Assembly (NCBI GenBank): GCA_036006525.1
Contig: DASYPP010000060.1
Coordinates: 31,527 to 95,526, forward strand
Direction of reading: 5' to 3'
From: DASYPP01 sp036006525
GTDB lineage: Bacteria > Gemmatimonadota > Gemmatimonadetes > Gemmatimonadales > GWC2-71-9
Length of the DNA: 64,000 bases
The notes below the pieces were generated by a model. It worked only from the letters and a program-made list of their open reading frames with translations, ran no database searches and was not told the origin of the DNA. How positions within the stretch are numbered: position 1 is the first letter of the stretch; every line of letters starts with the position of its first letter. Positions 1 to 10,883 of the stretch are shown piece after piece. The translations under genes and the position numbers were made by a program.

Positions 1-910
1 ATGGCGTCAGGTCGGGCGCCCCGCCGGGATGCAGCGGCAGAAGATTGACCAGCGCGCCCAGGCTTCGGGCCAGCTTGACCAGCTGGTCCGCATCTCGATC
101 GGTGTCGTTCTTTCCCGCGATCAGTACGTACTCGAAGGTGACCCGCTTGCGAAACACGCGAGCGGCTTTGAGCACGGCATCCAGGTCGTATTTCTTCTCG
201 ATAGGCATGATCGCCCGGCGGCGCTCGGTGGTCGGAGCGTGCAGGGAGATCGCCAGCCGGAACTGCTCCGGCCGCAGGGCCAGCGACTCCATCCCGGGTA
301 TGATCCCCACGGTGCTCACCGTGATGTGCCGGGCGCCGATGCCGAGTCCTGCCGGATGGTTCAGGATGGTGAGCGCGGTATCCACCGCCGGCCAGTTGAG
401 CAGCGGCTCCCCCATGCCCATGAAGACCACGTTGGTGGCGGCCTCGTCAGGATGCCGGAGTACCACCTCGCGCGCCTGACCCGCGATCTCGAAGGGCGAG
501 AGATTGCGCCGGAATCCCATGCGGCCGGTTGCGCAGAAGACGCAACCCAGCGCGCAGCCCGACTGCGACGATACGCAGAGCGTCCGCCGGGTGCCGGAGG
601 GGATGAGCACCGATTCGATGGCTTCGCCGTCCGGGAGGCGCCAGAGAAACTTTCGGGTCCCATCGCTGCTATCCTGCCGGGTTTCGAGCTGAAGTTCCGG
701 CAAGGGGAGCTCCCGGTCGAGCTCATCGCGCAGTCCCGCGGGCAGTTCGGTCGCTTCGGCCCAGCGCCGCACCGGGCGGGTCCAGAGTCGATCCACGATC
801 TGGCCGGCCCGATAGCGGGGCAGGGACTTGGTTTTGACCCATTCCTCGACGCGGGCCTTTGCGTCCGTGGGGCTGAGGTCGAGGATGGTTGGGTCCGGGA
901 GCTTTGACAT
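1..910 (-). CDS. rlmN: 23S rRNA (adenine-2503-C2)/tRNA methyltransferase RlmN, 3' end outside window
   Basis: Radical-SAM methyltransferase that makes 2-methyladenosine in 23S rRNA and some tRNAs. Reading the minus strand from ATG at 910 gives 303 codons with no stop before the window edge, so the C-terminus is missing. The N-terminal domain begins MSKLPDPTILDLSP. The radical-SAM cluster motif CALGCVFC (CxxxCxxC) lies near residue 120, followed by VVFMGMGEPLLN and a later ISLHAPTTERRRAIMPIEKK block, all typical of RlmN. The second catalytic cysteine near the C-terminus is not visible. The upstream stretch to 1084 holds only a short word-repeat. Confidence 0.93.
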   Translation of the reverse strand, partial: MSKLPDPTILDLSPTDAKARVEEWVKTKSLPRYRAGQIVDRLWTRPVRRWAEATELPAGLRDELDRELPLPELQLETRQDSSDGTRKFLWRLPDGEAIESVLIPSGTRRTLCVSSQSGCALGCVFCATGRMGFRRNLSPFEIAGQAREVVLRHPDEAATNVVFMGMGEPLLNWPAVDTALTILNHPAGLGIGARHITVSTVGIIPGMESLALRPEQFRLAISLHAPTTERRRAIMPIEKKYDLDAVLKAARVFRKRVTFEYVLIAGKNDTDRDADQLVKLARSLGALVNLLPLHPGGAPDLTP

Positions 911-1010
911 GGCAGTAAGATAGGCACCCTGCAAGGTCCTGAATGCGGCAATGTGGGAATGGGGGAATCAAGAAACAGGTAACGGATCCCATCGAATTGT
1001 GGCATTTCGA

Positions 1011-1043
1011 CTTACCGTCTTACCGTCTTACCGCCTTACCGTC
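1011..1043. repeat. Single-arm iterated-word repeat, TTACCGTC family
   Basis: Four back-to-back copies of an eight-base word (cttaccgt, one copy cttaccgc) lie between rlmN and the PTS gene. The same word family forms full inverted repeats near 11401, 34197 and 47994. Here only one orientation is present, so it may be a remnant. Confidence 0.7.
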
Positions 1044-1084
1044 CTGTTGTTACGTTTCCCCCATGACACCGCCCCCCGGACCGT

Positions 1085-1540
1085 GTGCTCCTTGCTGACC
1101 TGATCACCCCCCAGCGCATCCGCCTGCCGGTCGAAGCACAGGATAAACCCGGTGCTCTGCGAGAGTTAGCGCAGTTCCTGGCGGAGCAATGGGGCGGCGG
1201 AGTCGAGGACATCATCCAGGGTGTCGAGGAGCGGGAACGCTCGCTCGGTACCGGCATCGGCTTCGGGGTAGCGATTCCCCATGGCAAGTCGCCAACCATG
1301 CGGGAGCTGGGCGCGGTTTGCGGGGTGACGGCGACCCCGATCGCCTGGGAATCGGTTGATGGCGAACCGGTGCGGCTCCTGTTCATGCTGGCCGGGCCGG
1401 AGTCCTCCGCGGGAATCCATGTCAAAGTGCTGAGCCGGATCGCGCGGCTGGTGCGGCGCGAGGCGGTTCGGCAGCGGCTATTGCAGGCCACCAGCCCGGA
1501 GGAATTGCACCGGGCGATCCGTGAATCCGAGACCTGGTAA
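1085..1540 (+). CDS. PTS fructose/nitrogen-type EIIA domain protein (PtsN-like)
   Basis: A stand-alone EIIA domain of the mannitol/fructose (PTS-EIIA-2) family, 151 residues, close to the usual PtsN length. The phosphorylatable histidine is seen as H66 in GIGFGVAIPHGKSP. It begins with GTG at 1085; an upstream ATG at 1063 is out of frame. No EI, HPr or permease gene is nearby, so a regulatory rather than transport role is likely, as for PtsN in nitrogen-type PTS systems. The specific target cannot be inferred. A palindromic repeat (1555-1578) lies just downstream, before aspS. Confidence 0.85.
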   Translation: MLLADLITPQRIRLPVEAQDKPGALRELAQFLAEQWGGGVEDIIQGVEERERSLGTGIGFGVAIPHGKSPTMRELGAVCGVTATPIAWESVDGEPVRLLFMLAGPESSAGIHVKVLSRIARLVRREAVRQRLLQATSPEELHRAIRESETW

Positions 1541-1554
1541 ACTCTTCTACGCTA

Positions 1555-1578
1555 GTCGGGCGCGGAGGCCCGACCTAC
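1555..1578. repeat. Palindromic repeat, GTCGGGC/GCCCGAC family, copy 1
   Basis: A 7-bp perfect stem (gtcgggc / gcccgac) with a short loop, ending in ctac, occupies the 41-base gap between the PTS EIIA gene and aspS. It differs by one base from the right arm of the element at 45150-45174 and is related to the copy inside the meaB-like gene at 15121-15181. Confidence 0.85.
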
Positions 1579-1581
1579 TCA

Positions 1582-3336
<1,755 letters not shown>

Positions 3337-3354
<18 letters not shown>

Positions 3355-3409
3355 CATGTGACAAGTGGACGACGGCAGGCCTTGTCACTTGTCACCTGTC
3401 ACTTGTCAC
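3337..3409. repeat. Inverted word repeat, TGTCACT family, aspS-phoH junction
   Basis: Left arm 3337-3365 and right arm 3381-3409 are reverse complements at about 26 of 29 positions. Each arm iterates the seven-base word tgtcact/gtgacaa four times. The left arm encodes the end and stop of aspS. The right arm stops two bases before the phoH ribosome-binding site. The same word appears at 48825-48854. There is no T-tract, so it is not a standard intrinsic terminator. Confidence 0.85.
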
Positions 3410-3424
3410 AAAAGAGGAGCACGC

Positions 3425-4375
3425 GTGGCTGACGAATCACAGCATCGAATCTCGACCGAGGGTGCCGATCCCCTGTTGCTCGCCGGGGTCAACGACACCA
3501 ACCTGGTCGAGATGCAGCGCACCCTCGGCGTGAAGGTTTCGCTCCGCGGCGACACACTCACCCTGGGCGGCACCACCGAGCAGATCGAGCGCGCCACCCC
3601 GGTGGTGCAAGGCCTGATCGACCTGGCCCGGATGGGCGAGACGGTGTCTCCCGAGGACATCATCCGCTTCGCGGCGGAAGGTCAGTCGGTGGAGGCGGTG
3701 GCCGGCGGCGACCAGAAGATCGTGCTGCCCGGGTTGCGCCGGGTCATCGCGCCCAAGACCGCGGGCCAGCGCGACTATCTCCAGGCCATCAGCGAGCATG
3801 ACATCGTGGTGGGCATCGGGCCGGCCGGAACCGGGAAGACCTACCTCGCCGTGGCCAAGGCGGTGGAGGCGCTGGCCCGGAAGCGGGTCAAGCGGATCAT
3901 TCTCGCCCGGCCGGCGGTGGAGGCCGGCGAATCGCTGGGCTTCCTGCCCGGCGATCTCCAGGCCAAGGTCGATCCCTACCTGCGGCCGCTCTACGATGCG
4001 CTGGAAGACATGATGCCGCACGACCGGGTGCAGCGCGCGCTGGAAAACCGCACCATCGAGATCGCGCCGCTGGCCTACATGCGGGGCCGCACCCTTTCCG
4101 ATGCGTTCATCATCCTGGACGAGGCGCAGAACGCGACCGGCGCGCAGATGAAGATGTTCCTCACCCGGCTGGGCGTGAACAGCAGGACCGTGGTCACCGG
4201 GGACAAGACCCAGATCGACCTGCCCCGGCGGGAAGAGTCGGGCCTGGTCCAGGTGGAGCGGATCCTTCCCGGTATCGAGGGGATCGCCTTCTGCTACCTG
4301 AACGAGAACGATGTCGTGCGGCACCGTCTGGTCCGGGAGATCATCCGGGCCTATGCGGAGGATCAGAGCGGCTGA
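3425..4375 (+). CDS. phoH: PhoH-family ATPase
   Basis: Cytoplasmic P-loop ATPase of the PhoH/YbeZ family, usually found with ybeY and thought to act in rRNA processing. The 316 residues include an N-terminal KH-like region, Walker A GPAGTGKT at about 131-138, and Walker B FIILDEAQNAT near residue 230. GTG at 3425 was chosen because aagaggag sits 6 bases upstream. A longer reading from 3365 would translate the intergenic repeat. It overlaps the next gene by one base (TGATG), the first of four overlapping junctions in this run. Confidence 0.94.
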   Translation: MADESQHRISTEGADPLLLAGVNDTNLVEMQRTLGVKVSLRGDTLTLGGTTEQIERATPVVQGLIDLARMGETVSPEDIIRFAAEGQSVEAVAGGDQKIVLPGLRRVIAPKTAGQRDYLQAISEHDIVVGIGPAGTGKTYLAVAKAVEALARKRVKRIILARPAVEAGESLGFLPGDLQAKVDPYLRPLYDALEDMMPHDRVQRALENRTIEIAPLAYMRGRTLSDAFIILDEAQNATGAQMKMFLTRLGVNSRTVVTGDKTQIDLPRREESGLVQVERILPGIEGIAFCYLNENDVVRHRLVREIIRAYAEDQSG

Positions 4376-6111
4376 TGTCCTCGACCTGGCAGGAACTGCG
4401 GGACGAGTCGCTTGCCGGGATGACCGTCCTGGGCCGTTGCTGGTTCCACCTGGTCCGCTGGCTGGTCCTGCTGATCGTGGCCCTGATCACGTACCTCGCT
4501 TTTCCCGCGACGGGTTCCCACGAAATCCCGGTGTATTCGGTGGGCGCCGTAGCGTCCCGCGACGTGGTGTCGCCCGCCGACGTGGTGTACTGGGAGAAGG
4601 TCACCCAGCAGCTCGAGTCTCCCCGTCGTTCGGCTGCCCATCCGGCCGCCCCGGCCGTCATCGTAGACTCGCTTCGCCATGTCATTCGCGCGGGAGACCG
4701 CATCGTCGCGACCGGCGAAACGGTGACCCGCGACCAGAGCCTGGATCTTTCCGCCCTGGCGAACGTGCTTTCCTCCCAGTCCGAGAGCCTCGGCCTGATC
4801 CGGGGGGTCGTCGGCCCCATCCTCTTCAACGCCATGCTGGCCAGCGTGTTCTGGCTGCTGCTCCTGTTCTATCGCTGGGAGAGCTATCGCAGCCTGCGCG
4901 AAGTGGTGTTCTTCGGGCTGCTCTTCTCAGTCGTCATGCTCATGTGCGGGGCCATTCACCGGATGCTCCCCGGCCGGCCCGAGCTCATGCCGGTCCCTTT
5001 CGCGGCCATCCTCATCACCCTGCTTTACAACGGACGGCTTGGAGTCTTCGCCGCCGCGACGCTGGCGATTCTCCTGGGCAGCCAGTGGGCGCTCCGCGAT
5101 GAAGACGTCCTGCTGATTGCGCTGGCGGCCGGGGTCGCGGCGGCCGTAGGGACCCGCGCGGCTCGGCGCCGCAAGGAGCTGTACCTCACGATCGCCAGCG
5201 CCGTGCTGGCCTATGGGCTGGCCGCGCTGACCCTGGGGCTGCTCCATGGCTGGCCGCTCATCACCATGGGGTGGAGCCTGGCCCGGGGATCGGTCACCGC
5301 GCTGGGCAGTGCATCGGTCGCGATGCTGCTGCTGCCGCTGGCCGAGTCGGTCATCCGGGTCACCACTGACATCACGCTGCTGGAGTTGTCCGACCCGGGA
5401 CGCCCGCTGCTGCGCAAGCTCGCCATGGAGGCGCCCGGTACCTACGCCCACAGCCTCGCCATGGCGAATCTCTGCGAGGCGGCGTGCAACGCGATCGGCG
5501 CCAACGGGCTGCTGGCCCGGGTCGGGTGCTACTACCACGATATCGGCAAGTCGAAGAACCCGGGGTTCTTCATCGAAAACCAGAAGCCCAACGCCAACCC
5601 GCACGACCAGATCTCGGCCCGCGAGTCGGCCGCGATCGTGCGGGGTCACGTGCTGGACGGCATCGCCATGGCCCGCGAGGCCGGGTTGCCGGAGTCCCTG
5701 GTGTCGTTCATTCCCGAGCATCACGGCACGCTCTATATCGAATACTTCCTCGACCGGGCTCGCAAGGAGAGCGGCGGCAACGGGATCGACAAGGAAGAGT
5801 TCCGCTATCCGGGGCCGCGGCCTCAGTCGGTGGAGACCGCGATCGTGATGCTGGCCGACGCCACCGAGGCCGCGCTCCGGCTGCTGGGCGATCCCACTCC
5901 GGAGCGGGTGCGGGCTGCCGTCGAGTTCCTGTTCCAGGAAAAAGTGGATGCCGGGCAACTCAAGGAAGCGCCGCTCACCTTGAGCGATCTCGACCGGGTC
6001 AAGGAAGAGTTCGTCCGGGTGATGACCAGCATGCGGCACAACCGGATCGATTATCCCGGCCGGATCGGCGGCATCGCGGCGCGCTTCCCCCAGGGCACCG
6101 GGCATGACTGA
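4375..6111 (+). CDS. Seven-TM HD-domain phosphohydrolase, PgpH-like
   Basis: Membrane phosphohydrolase of the 7TMR-HD family, whose characterised members (PgpH) hydrolyse cyclic di-AMP. 578 residues: one N-terminal membrane helix (about 20-45), a short extracytoplasmic stretch, a block of helices (about 145-330), then the cytoplasmic HD domain. Metal-binding residues are visible as TYAHSLAM near 355, YYHDIGKSKN near 386, and the downstream IPEHHGT. The extracytoplasmic domain is shorter than in Firmicute PgpH. Its place between phoH and ybeY is the conserved location for this family. Cyclic di-AMP as substrate is inferred from the family. Confidence 0.88.
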   Translation: MSSTWQELRDESLAGMTVLGRCWFHLVRWLVLLIVALITYLAFPATGSHEIPVYSVGAVASRDVVSPADVVYWEKVTQQLESPRRSAAHPAAPAVIVDSLRHVIRAGDRIVATGETVTRDQSLDLSALANVLSSQSESLGLIRGVVGPILFNAMLASVFWLLLLFYRWESYRSLREVVFFGLLFSVVMLMCGAIHRMLPGRPELMPVPFAAILITLLYNGRLGVFAAATLAILLGSQWALRDEDVLLIALAAGVAAAVGTRAARRRKELYLTIASAVLAYGLAALTLGLLHGWPLITMGWSLARGSVTALGSASVAMLLLPLAESVIRVTTDITLLELSDPGRPLLRKLAMEAPGTYAHSLAMANLCEAACNAIGANGLLARVGCYYHDIGKSKNPGFFIENQKPNANPHDQISARESAAIVRGHVLDGIAMAREAGLPESLVSFIPEHHGTLYIEYFLDRARKESGGNGIDKEEFRYPGPRPQSVETAIVMLADATEAALRLLGDPTPERVRAAVEFLFQEKVDAGQLKEAPLTLSDLDRVKEEFVRVMTSMRHNRIDYPGRIGGIAARFPQGTGHD

Positions 6112-6535
6112 GCCGGCGGTTGCGATCGCCCGCCGCCCCCCGGGGCTGTCCGAGGCTGCGCTGCTCCGCGCAGTGCGCGTGGTGCTGCGCGGAGAGCGGA
6201 AGCGCGCGCCGATCTCGCTCACGTTCCTGGGCCCCGCTGCCATGCGCCGGCTCAACCATCGTCACCTGGGGCATGACCAGCCAACCGACGTGCTTTCCTT
6301 CGCGCTTCCCATCGGTGACCTGGTGATGGGCGACGTGTACGTGTGCCGCGCAATTGCCGCCGCCGAGGCGCGCCGCCGGGGAATTCCCCTCCGGCAGGAG
6401 CTGGTGCGCCTGGTGATCCACGGCGTGCTGCACGTGCTGGGATATGACCACCCTGATGCACGCGGGCGCGAGTCCTCTCCCATGTGGAAGAAACAGGAGC
6501 GTTACCTGAAACTCGCGTTGCGGTCGGCCCCATGA
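6104..6535 (+). CDS. ybeY: Endoribonuclease YbeY
   Basis: Zinc-dependent RNase for 16S rRNA 3'-end maturation and ribosome quality control; 143 residues, normal length. The zinc motif HGVLHVLGYDH is seen at about residues 106-116, and the conserved DQPTDVLSF block precedes it. ATG at 6104 overlaps the HD-phosphohydrolase end by 8 bases, and the gene ends ATGA into the next one, so the run is probably translationally coupled. Confidence 0.96.
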   Translation: MTEPAVAIARRPPGLSEAALLRAVRVVLRGERKRAPISLTFLGPAAMRRLNHRHLGHDQPTDVLSFALPIGDLVMGDVYVCRAIAAAEARRRGIPLRQELVRLVIHGVLHVLGYDHPDARGRESSPMWKKQERYLKLALRSAP

Positions 6536-7737
6536 TCGAATCGATCATCCAGATCCTCCAGCTGCTGATCGCGCCCATCATCGGGATCGGGTTGACGATC
6601 TGGGCCGGCTGGCTCGCGCTCGCGGCCGAAGCCGGGGAGGACCTGCCCCGGGTCCTCGCCGTCCAGCTGCCGCCCGATACCGGTGAGCCGTCTACCGCCC
6701 GCGGTCTGCACGTCGCGCACATGGCGCTGCTGGTGCTGGCCGGCGCGTTTGCCGCGATCTCCGCCGCCTGGTGGACCACGACTCCGCTCCTCGCCGCGCT
6801 CCGGCTGCTGCTGGCCGTCTTCCTGGTATGGATCCTCGGCGACGGCCTTCCACGCCTGTTGTCGATCCTCACGCCCGACCTCCCGGACCGGGTCTACCGG
6901 GCCGCGGTGAAGACCCTGGTCCCGTTCAGTCCCCTCCTCCGGTTGGTGAGCTGGGCCGATCGGAAGGGTCGTCCGAAGGAGGCCGGTCCGGTCCGGCGGG
7001 AAAGCGGCGCCACCCGCCGCGACATGCTGTTGGGCCTCTTTTCTCTGGCCGACACCACGCTGGCCGAGGTGATGACGCCCCGGATCGACATCGTGGCGGT
7101 GGACGTCGCGGCCACCCGGGAAGAAGTGATCGCCACGCTGCGCGGGTCCGAGCACGCCCGCATCCTGGTCTTCGACGAGCATCCCGACGCGCTGGCCGGC
7201 GTGCTCTATGCCAAGGATGTCCTGGCCAGCATGGCCCAGGATTCCGACGAGCCGTGGCACACGCTCATTCGCCCCGCCGCCTTCGTGCCGGAGGGAAAGA
7301 CGCTGGAGCGGCAGATGCGGGACTTCCAGCGGGGTCCCAGTCATATCGCGGTCGTGGTGGATGAGTTCGGCGGGACGGCGGGTATCGTCACCCTGGAAGA
7401 CATCCTGGAGCAGATCGTCGGCGAGATCCATGACGAGCATGACACCGACGAGGTCCAGTCGATCCGGGAAGCGCCGGACTCGCGGCTGGTGGTCGAAGGC
7501 AGCACGGCGCTGGCGGAGATGGAGGCGGTGCTGGGCCACAGCTTCAACCGGGAAGACGTGAGTACGGTGGGCGGGCTGATCCTCGCGCTGTTCGGCCGGG
7601 TGCCACGCCCGGGGGAAACCGTGGAGCTCGACGGTTACCGCTTCGTGGCCGACCAGGTGGTTCGCCGCCGGGTGCGGCAGATCCAGGTACTCCGCCCCGC
7701 GGCGGGCGCGGTCCCCGGTCCCGAGGCCAGGCCATGA
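6532..7737 (+). CDS. CBS/CorC_HlyC-domain membrane protein (CNNM/hemolysin family), copy 1
   Basis: 401 residues: hydrophobic helices in the first ~130, a CBS pair starting near 180 (EVMTPRIDIVAVD and later HIAVVVDEFGGTAGIVTLED), and a CorC_HlyC domain at the C-terminus. Family members are linked to Mg2+/Co2+ efflux or resistance. The N-terminal membrane part is poorly conserved against a full DUF21 domain. Start ATG 6532 overlaps ybeY by ATGA; an upstream in-frame start would run far into ybeY. It is followed by a paralogue with a 4-base overlap. Confidence 0.88.
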   Translation: MIESIIQILQLLIAPIIGIGLTIWAGWLALAAEAGEDLPRVLAVQLPPDTGEPSTARGLHVAHMALLVLAGAFAAISAAWWTTTPLLAALRLLLAVFLVWILGDGLPRLLSILTPDLPDRVYRAAVKTLVPFSPLLRLVSWADRKGRPKEAGPVRRESGATRRDMLLGLFSLADTTLAEVMTPRIDIVAVDVAATREEVIATLRGSEHARILVFDEHPDALAGVLYAKDVLASMAQDSDEPWHTLIRPAAFVPEGKTLERQMRDFQRGPSHIAVVVDEFGGTAGIVTLEDILEQIVGEIHDEHDTDEVQSIREAPDSRLVVEGSTALAEMEAVLGHSFNREDVSTVGGLILALFGRVPRPGETVELDGYRFVADQVVRRRVRQIQVLRPAAGAVPGPEARP

Positions 7738-8912
7738 TCTGGATCGTGCTTGGCGTCGGACTCATCCTCTCGGTGTTCGGCGCTGCGGCCGGCGCCGCGC
7801 TGGTGTCGGTGGGTCGCCTGGAACTCACTCGCGCCGCGTCGCGCCGCCTCCGGGGCGGCCCGTCCGGGCCGGCCTGGCTGTCGCACATCGACCAGTATCT
7901 CGCGGCCGGGTCAGCCACCATGTCGCTCGGCGTGATCGTGCTGGGTGCCTGCTTCCCGGTGTTTTTCACCGGGTTCCAGTTCCTGATCGTGGCCACCCTG
8001 GCGATCCTGATCGCGGTGCCCCTCGTCCTGTTTGGCGGATACCTGCTGCCCCGCTGGCTGGCCCAGCCCCGCGCCGAGGCGATCGTTCGGGCCGTGGTGC
8101 CGGTGCTCCGGCCGTGGGTCAGCATCGTGTCGCCCCTGCTGCCCAGCCGGGGCCGGAGCCGGCCCGCCAACGTGGGCTCGGTACTTCGGGAGGGCGCCGC
8201 GGCCGGCCTGGAGAATGACCAGGAGATGCTGATGGTGGCCGGCGTCATGACTTTCACCGAACGCCCGGTGCGGGAGATCATGACCCCGCGCACCGAGATC
8301 GTGGCGATAGCGGAGGACACGCCGGTGCCGGACATCCGGATGACGTTCGCCCACAGCGGGTACACCCGGATCCCGGTCTATCGCGGCACCCTGGATGACA
8401 TCACCGGCATCCTGCACGCCTTCGACCTGTTCAAGGTGACGCCGGGCGATCCGCTGCCGGTGCGGCCGGTCACGCTGGCGCCGGCCAGCCGGCACTGCGG
8501 CGACCTGCTGCTCGACATGCAGCGGGAGCGGCGCCACCTGGCGATCATCCTCGATGAATTCGGCGGCACCCTGGGCCTGGCGACCTTCGAGGACCTTCTC
8601 GAAGAGCTGGTCGGCGAGATCTTCGACGAGCACGATGAAGAATCGAAGGTCGGGGCCCCGCCGACTTCGGGCGTGTTCGAGACCGATGGCGCCACGGCGC
8701 CGATGGCGATCGAAACCCGGTTTGCCGTCGACCTGGGAACCCGGGCGGCCACCATCGGCGGCCTGCTGATTGAATTGACCGGGCGGATCCCGCTGGCCGG
8801 CGAGCGATTCACTCTCAAGGGCCTGGAAATCGACGTGGTCCAGGCCTCGCCCAATCGGGTGGAGCGGGTCCTGATCCGGCCCGGCCCGGTTTCCAGTATT
8901 GCGCTCAAGTAA
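7734..8912 (+). CDS. CBS/CorC_HlyC-domain membrane protein, copy 2
   Basis: 392 residues with the same plan as the gene before it: N-terminal DUF21-like helices (first ~130 residues), a CBS pair beginning MTFTERPVREIMTPRTEIV near 178, LAIILDEFGGTLGLATFEDL, then a CorC_HlyC domain. The two genes are tandem paralogues sharing an ATGA overlap, perhaps forming a hetero-oligomer. Ion specificity cannot be read from sequence. An inverted word repeat begins two bases after its stop codon. Confidence 0.88.
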   Translation: MIWIVLGVGLILSVFGAAAGAALVSVGRLELTRAASRRLRGGPSGPAWLSHIDQYLAAGSATMSLGVIVLGACFPVFFTGFQFLIVATLAILIAVPLVLFGGYLLPRWLAQPRAEAIVRAVVPVLRPWVSIVSPLLPSRGRSRPANVGSVLREGAAAGLENDQEMLMVAGVMTFTERPVREIMTPRTEIVAIAEDTPVPDIRMTFAHSGYTRIPVYRGTLDDITGILHAFDLFKVTPGDPLPVRPVTLAPASRHCGDLLLDMQRERRHLAIILDEFGGTLGLATFEDLLEELVGEIFDEHDEESKVGAPPTSGVFETDGATAPMAIETRFAVDLGTRAATIGGLLIELTGRIPLAGERFTLKGLEIDVVQASPNRVERVLIRPGPVSSIALK

Positions 8913-8913
8913 A

Positions 8914-9022
8914 CAGCGTATGGCATATAGCATATGGCAACTCCGAGGTAGCTCGATCCGTCCTGCTGGCGGGTCTGCCTCGAGGCCCACGTCAGTTGCC
9001 ATACGCCATATGCCATATGCTG
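8914..9022. repeat. Inverted word repeat, CATATGCC family
   Basis: Arms 8914-8942 and 8994-9022 are reverse complements at 26 of 29 positions, built from iterations of gccatat/atatggc. A 51-base spacer separates them. More copies of a related word (gccatca) continue to 9052, immediately before the GTG start of the UbiB-like gene. The word recurs at 47951-47990. Confidence 0.88.
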
Positions 9023-9054
9023 TGTGTTATACGCCATCAGCCATCAGCCACTAA

Positions 9055-10704
9055 GTGCGGGCGCTCAAGGTCTTCCTCAAGCTGTTCCCGTTCGTCGTCG
9101 CCTTCCTGCGCGACCGGCGCCGTTTCATCGTGTTCGGAAAGCCCGCCCGCCGGACCGACGCACAGCACCGGCGCCGCGCGGCGCGCCTGACGGCGACCCT
9201 GGCCGGCCTGGGGCCGGCGTTCATCAAGCTGGCGCAGGTGTTCGGGTCCCGGGCCGACATCCTGCCCGAGCCCTACCTGAGCGCGATCTCCACGCTGGCG
9301 GACCAGGTCCCGCCGCTGGCGCCCGGCGTCGCCGAGCGGGTGATCGAAGCGGAGATCGGCCAGCCGGCGTCGGCCATCTTCGGGCGGTTCGATTCCGAGC
9401 CGCTGGCCGCGGCATCGCTGGGCCAGGTCCACCGCGCCAGTTACGGCGGGCGCGAGGTGGTGGTCAAGATTCTCCGCCCCGGGGTGGAAGCCATCGTCCG
9501 CCAGGACCTGGATGTCTCCTTCAAGATCCTCTTCCTGCTCAACATCCTGTTCCCCAACCATCACGTCCGCGCCATCACCGCCATCGTGCAGGAGTTCCAG
9601 CGCCGGATCAGCGACGAGATGGACTTCCGGGAAGAGGCCCGGTACGCCGGGATCCTGCGAAGAAATTTCGCCGCGGAGCCCCGGGTGGTCATTCCCGAGG
9701 TCGTGGCACCGCTCACCCGGCAGCGGATCCTGGTGCTGGAGTACATCGAGGGCACCCGGATCGACCGGCTGCAGGAGCGGCTTGCGGCGCATGAGTTCGA
9801 GCTGGCGGCGCTGGTCCGGACCATCGTGGAGTTGTATCTCCAGATGATGCTGATCGACGGGGTGTTCCATGCCGACCCGCACCCGGGGAACCTGCTGGTA
9901 GACCGGGAGGGGCGGGTGGTGCTGCTCGATTTCGGAATGGTACTGCCGGTGGAGCGGGAGACCCGGTTGCGTATCATCCGGACGATACTCTCGGCGGCCC
10001 GGCAGGACGTCGATGGCGTGATCAACGGCTTCTACGAGCTGGGCATTCTCGATCCCGACGTGGACCGGGGCACGGTGCGGGACGCCGCGCAGCAGCTGAT
10101 GGCGCTGTCCTTCCGGGACGACTACTCGCCGCGCCAGCTCCAGCGCCTGGTCGAGGAGGTGCTCAAGACGTTTTACGACTGGCCCCTCATGCTGCCGTCC
10201 CAGCTGGTCTACTTCGGGCGCGCCGCGGTGCTGGTGGAGGGGATCGGGCTCCGTTACGACCCGAACTTCAATGGCATGACCGTGATCCGCCCGGCGGTGG
10301 ACCACTACAAGGATAGGATGCTGAGCGGCCTGCTGGAGGGCGACGGCAAGAGCGTGCTGGACGACTGGACCCACGAAGCACAGTCCACGATTCGCACTCT
10401 GCGCGACCTGCTGCGCCGGGTGGAGCGGGAGGAGCTGCGAGTGCGCTGGCATCCCCGGGATACCCTGGAGCTGCAGCGTTTCCTGGCCCAGCAGGTCCGC
10501 CGCGGACTGCTGGCGATCTTCGCGTTCACCATCGCGCTGATCACCAGCATTCTCTACCTGGCGGTGCGCCGGATCGAAATCCTGATTGTCGGCCTGCTGC
10601 TGTCCTTCGGCATGTTCGTGGTGATCCTGGTGCTGCCCAGCCACCTGTTCCAGAATCCGCTCAGGTTCCGGGCCCGCTGGCCCAACGCCAAGAAGGGATG
10701 GTGA
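9055..10704 (+). CDS. ABC1/AarF (UbiB-like) atypical kinase
   Basis: Atypical protein-kinase-like ATPase of the ABC1/ADCK/UbiB family, which supports isoprenoid quinone biosynthesis in other bacteria. 549 residues. Family signatures seen: a KxGQ-like FIKLAQVFGSRADILP near 60, the alanine-rich AAASLGQVHRA, VVVKILRPGVE, HADPHPGNLLV near 272 and LLDFGMV near 291. Two membrane helices close the C-terminus (about 482-530), as in UbiB. GTG at 9055 is the only sensible start, yet no Shine-Dalgarno is visible because repeat DNA runs up to it. Confidence 0.92.
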   Translation: MRALKVFLKLFPFVVAFLRDRRRFIVFGKPARRTDAQHRRRAARLTATLAGLGPAFIKLAQVFGSRADILPEPYLSAISTLADQVPPLAPGVAERVIEAEIGQPASAIFGRFDSEPLAAASLGQVHRASYGGREVVVKILRPGVEAIVRQDLDVSFKILFLLNILFPNHHVRAITAIVQEFQRRISDEMDFREEARYAGILRRNFAAEPRVVIPEVVAPLTRQRILVLEYIEGTRIDRLQERLAAHEFELAALVRTIVELYLQMMLIDGVFHADPHPGNLLVDREGRVVLLDFGMVLPVERETRLRIIRTILSAARQDVDGVINGFYELGILDPDVDRGTVRDAAQQLMALSFRDDYSPRQLQRLVEEVLKTFYDWPLMLPSQLVYFGRAAVLVEGIGLRYDPNFNGMTVIRPAVDHYKDRMLSGLLEGDGKSVLDDWTHEAQSTIRTLRDLLRRVEREELRVRWHPRDTLELQRFLAQQVRRGLLAIFAFTIALITSILYLAVRRIEILIVGLLLSFGMFVVILVLPSHLFQNPLRFRARWPNAKKGW

Positions 10705-10733
10705 AACGGTAACGTATTCGGGCGCTGCAACAT

Positions 10734-10865
10734 CTCCTCGCGAAGGACGCGAAGTACCGCGAAAGCCGCGAAGGCATCTAGCACAATTATCTTTTTAACA
10801 AGCCGATTCCATCTGTATAGTTGTTCTTCGCGGTCACCGCGCTACTTCGCGGTCTTCGCGAGGAG
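10734..10865. repeat. Inverted word repeat, CTTCGCGG family
   Basis: Arms 10734-10774 and 10825-10865 are 41 bases each and match as reverse complements at about 33 positions, with iterations of an eight-to-nine-base word (cttcgcgg, tccttcgcg). The 50-base loop is AT-rich and contains attatctttttaac. Related elements lie at 20577, 25452 and 57820. It separates the UbiB-like gene from the DinB gene. Confidence 0.88.
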
Positions 10866-10883
10866 CGTTTGCCGGAGGTGACA

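Noticed and set aside
29..907. Plus-strand open frame of 292 codons opposite rlmN
   Set aside because: The minus strand carries the recognisable radical-SAM gene; the plus frame has no domain-like text and is a shadow caused by high GC.
3365..3424. Upstream starts that extend phoH, DinB and the 25695 crotonase into repeat DNA
   Set aside because: The extensions are translations of the repeats; good ribosome-binding sites lie at the later starts for phoH and DinB.
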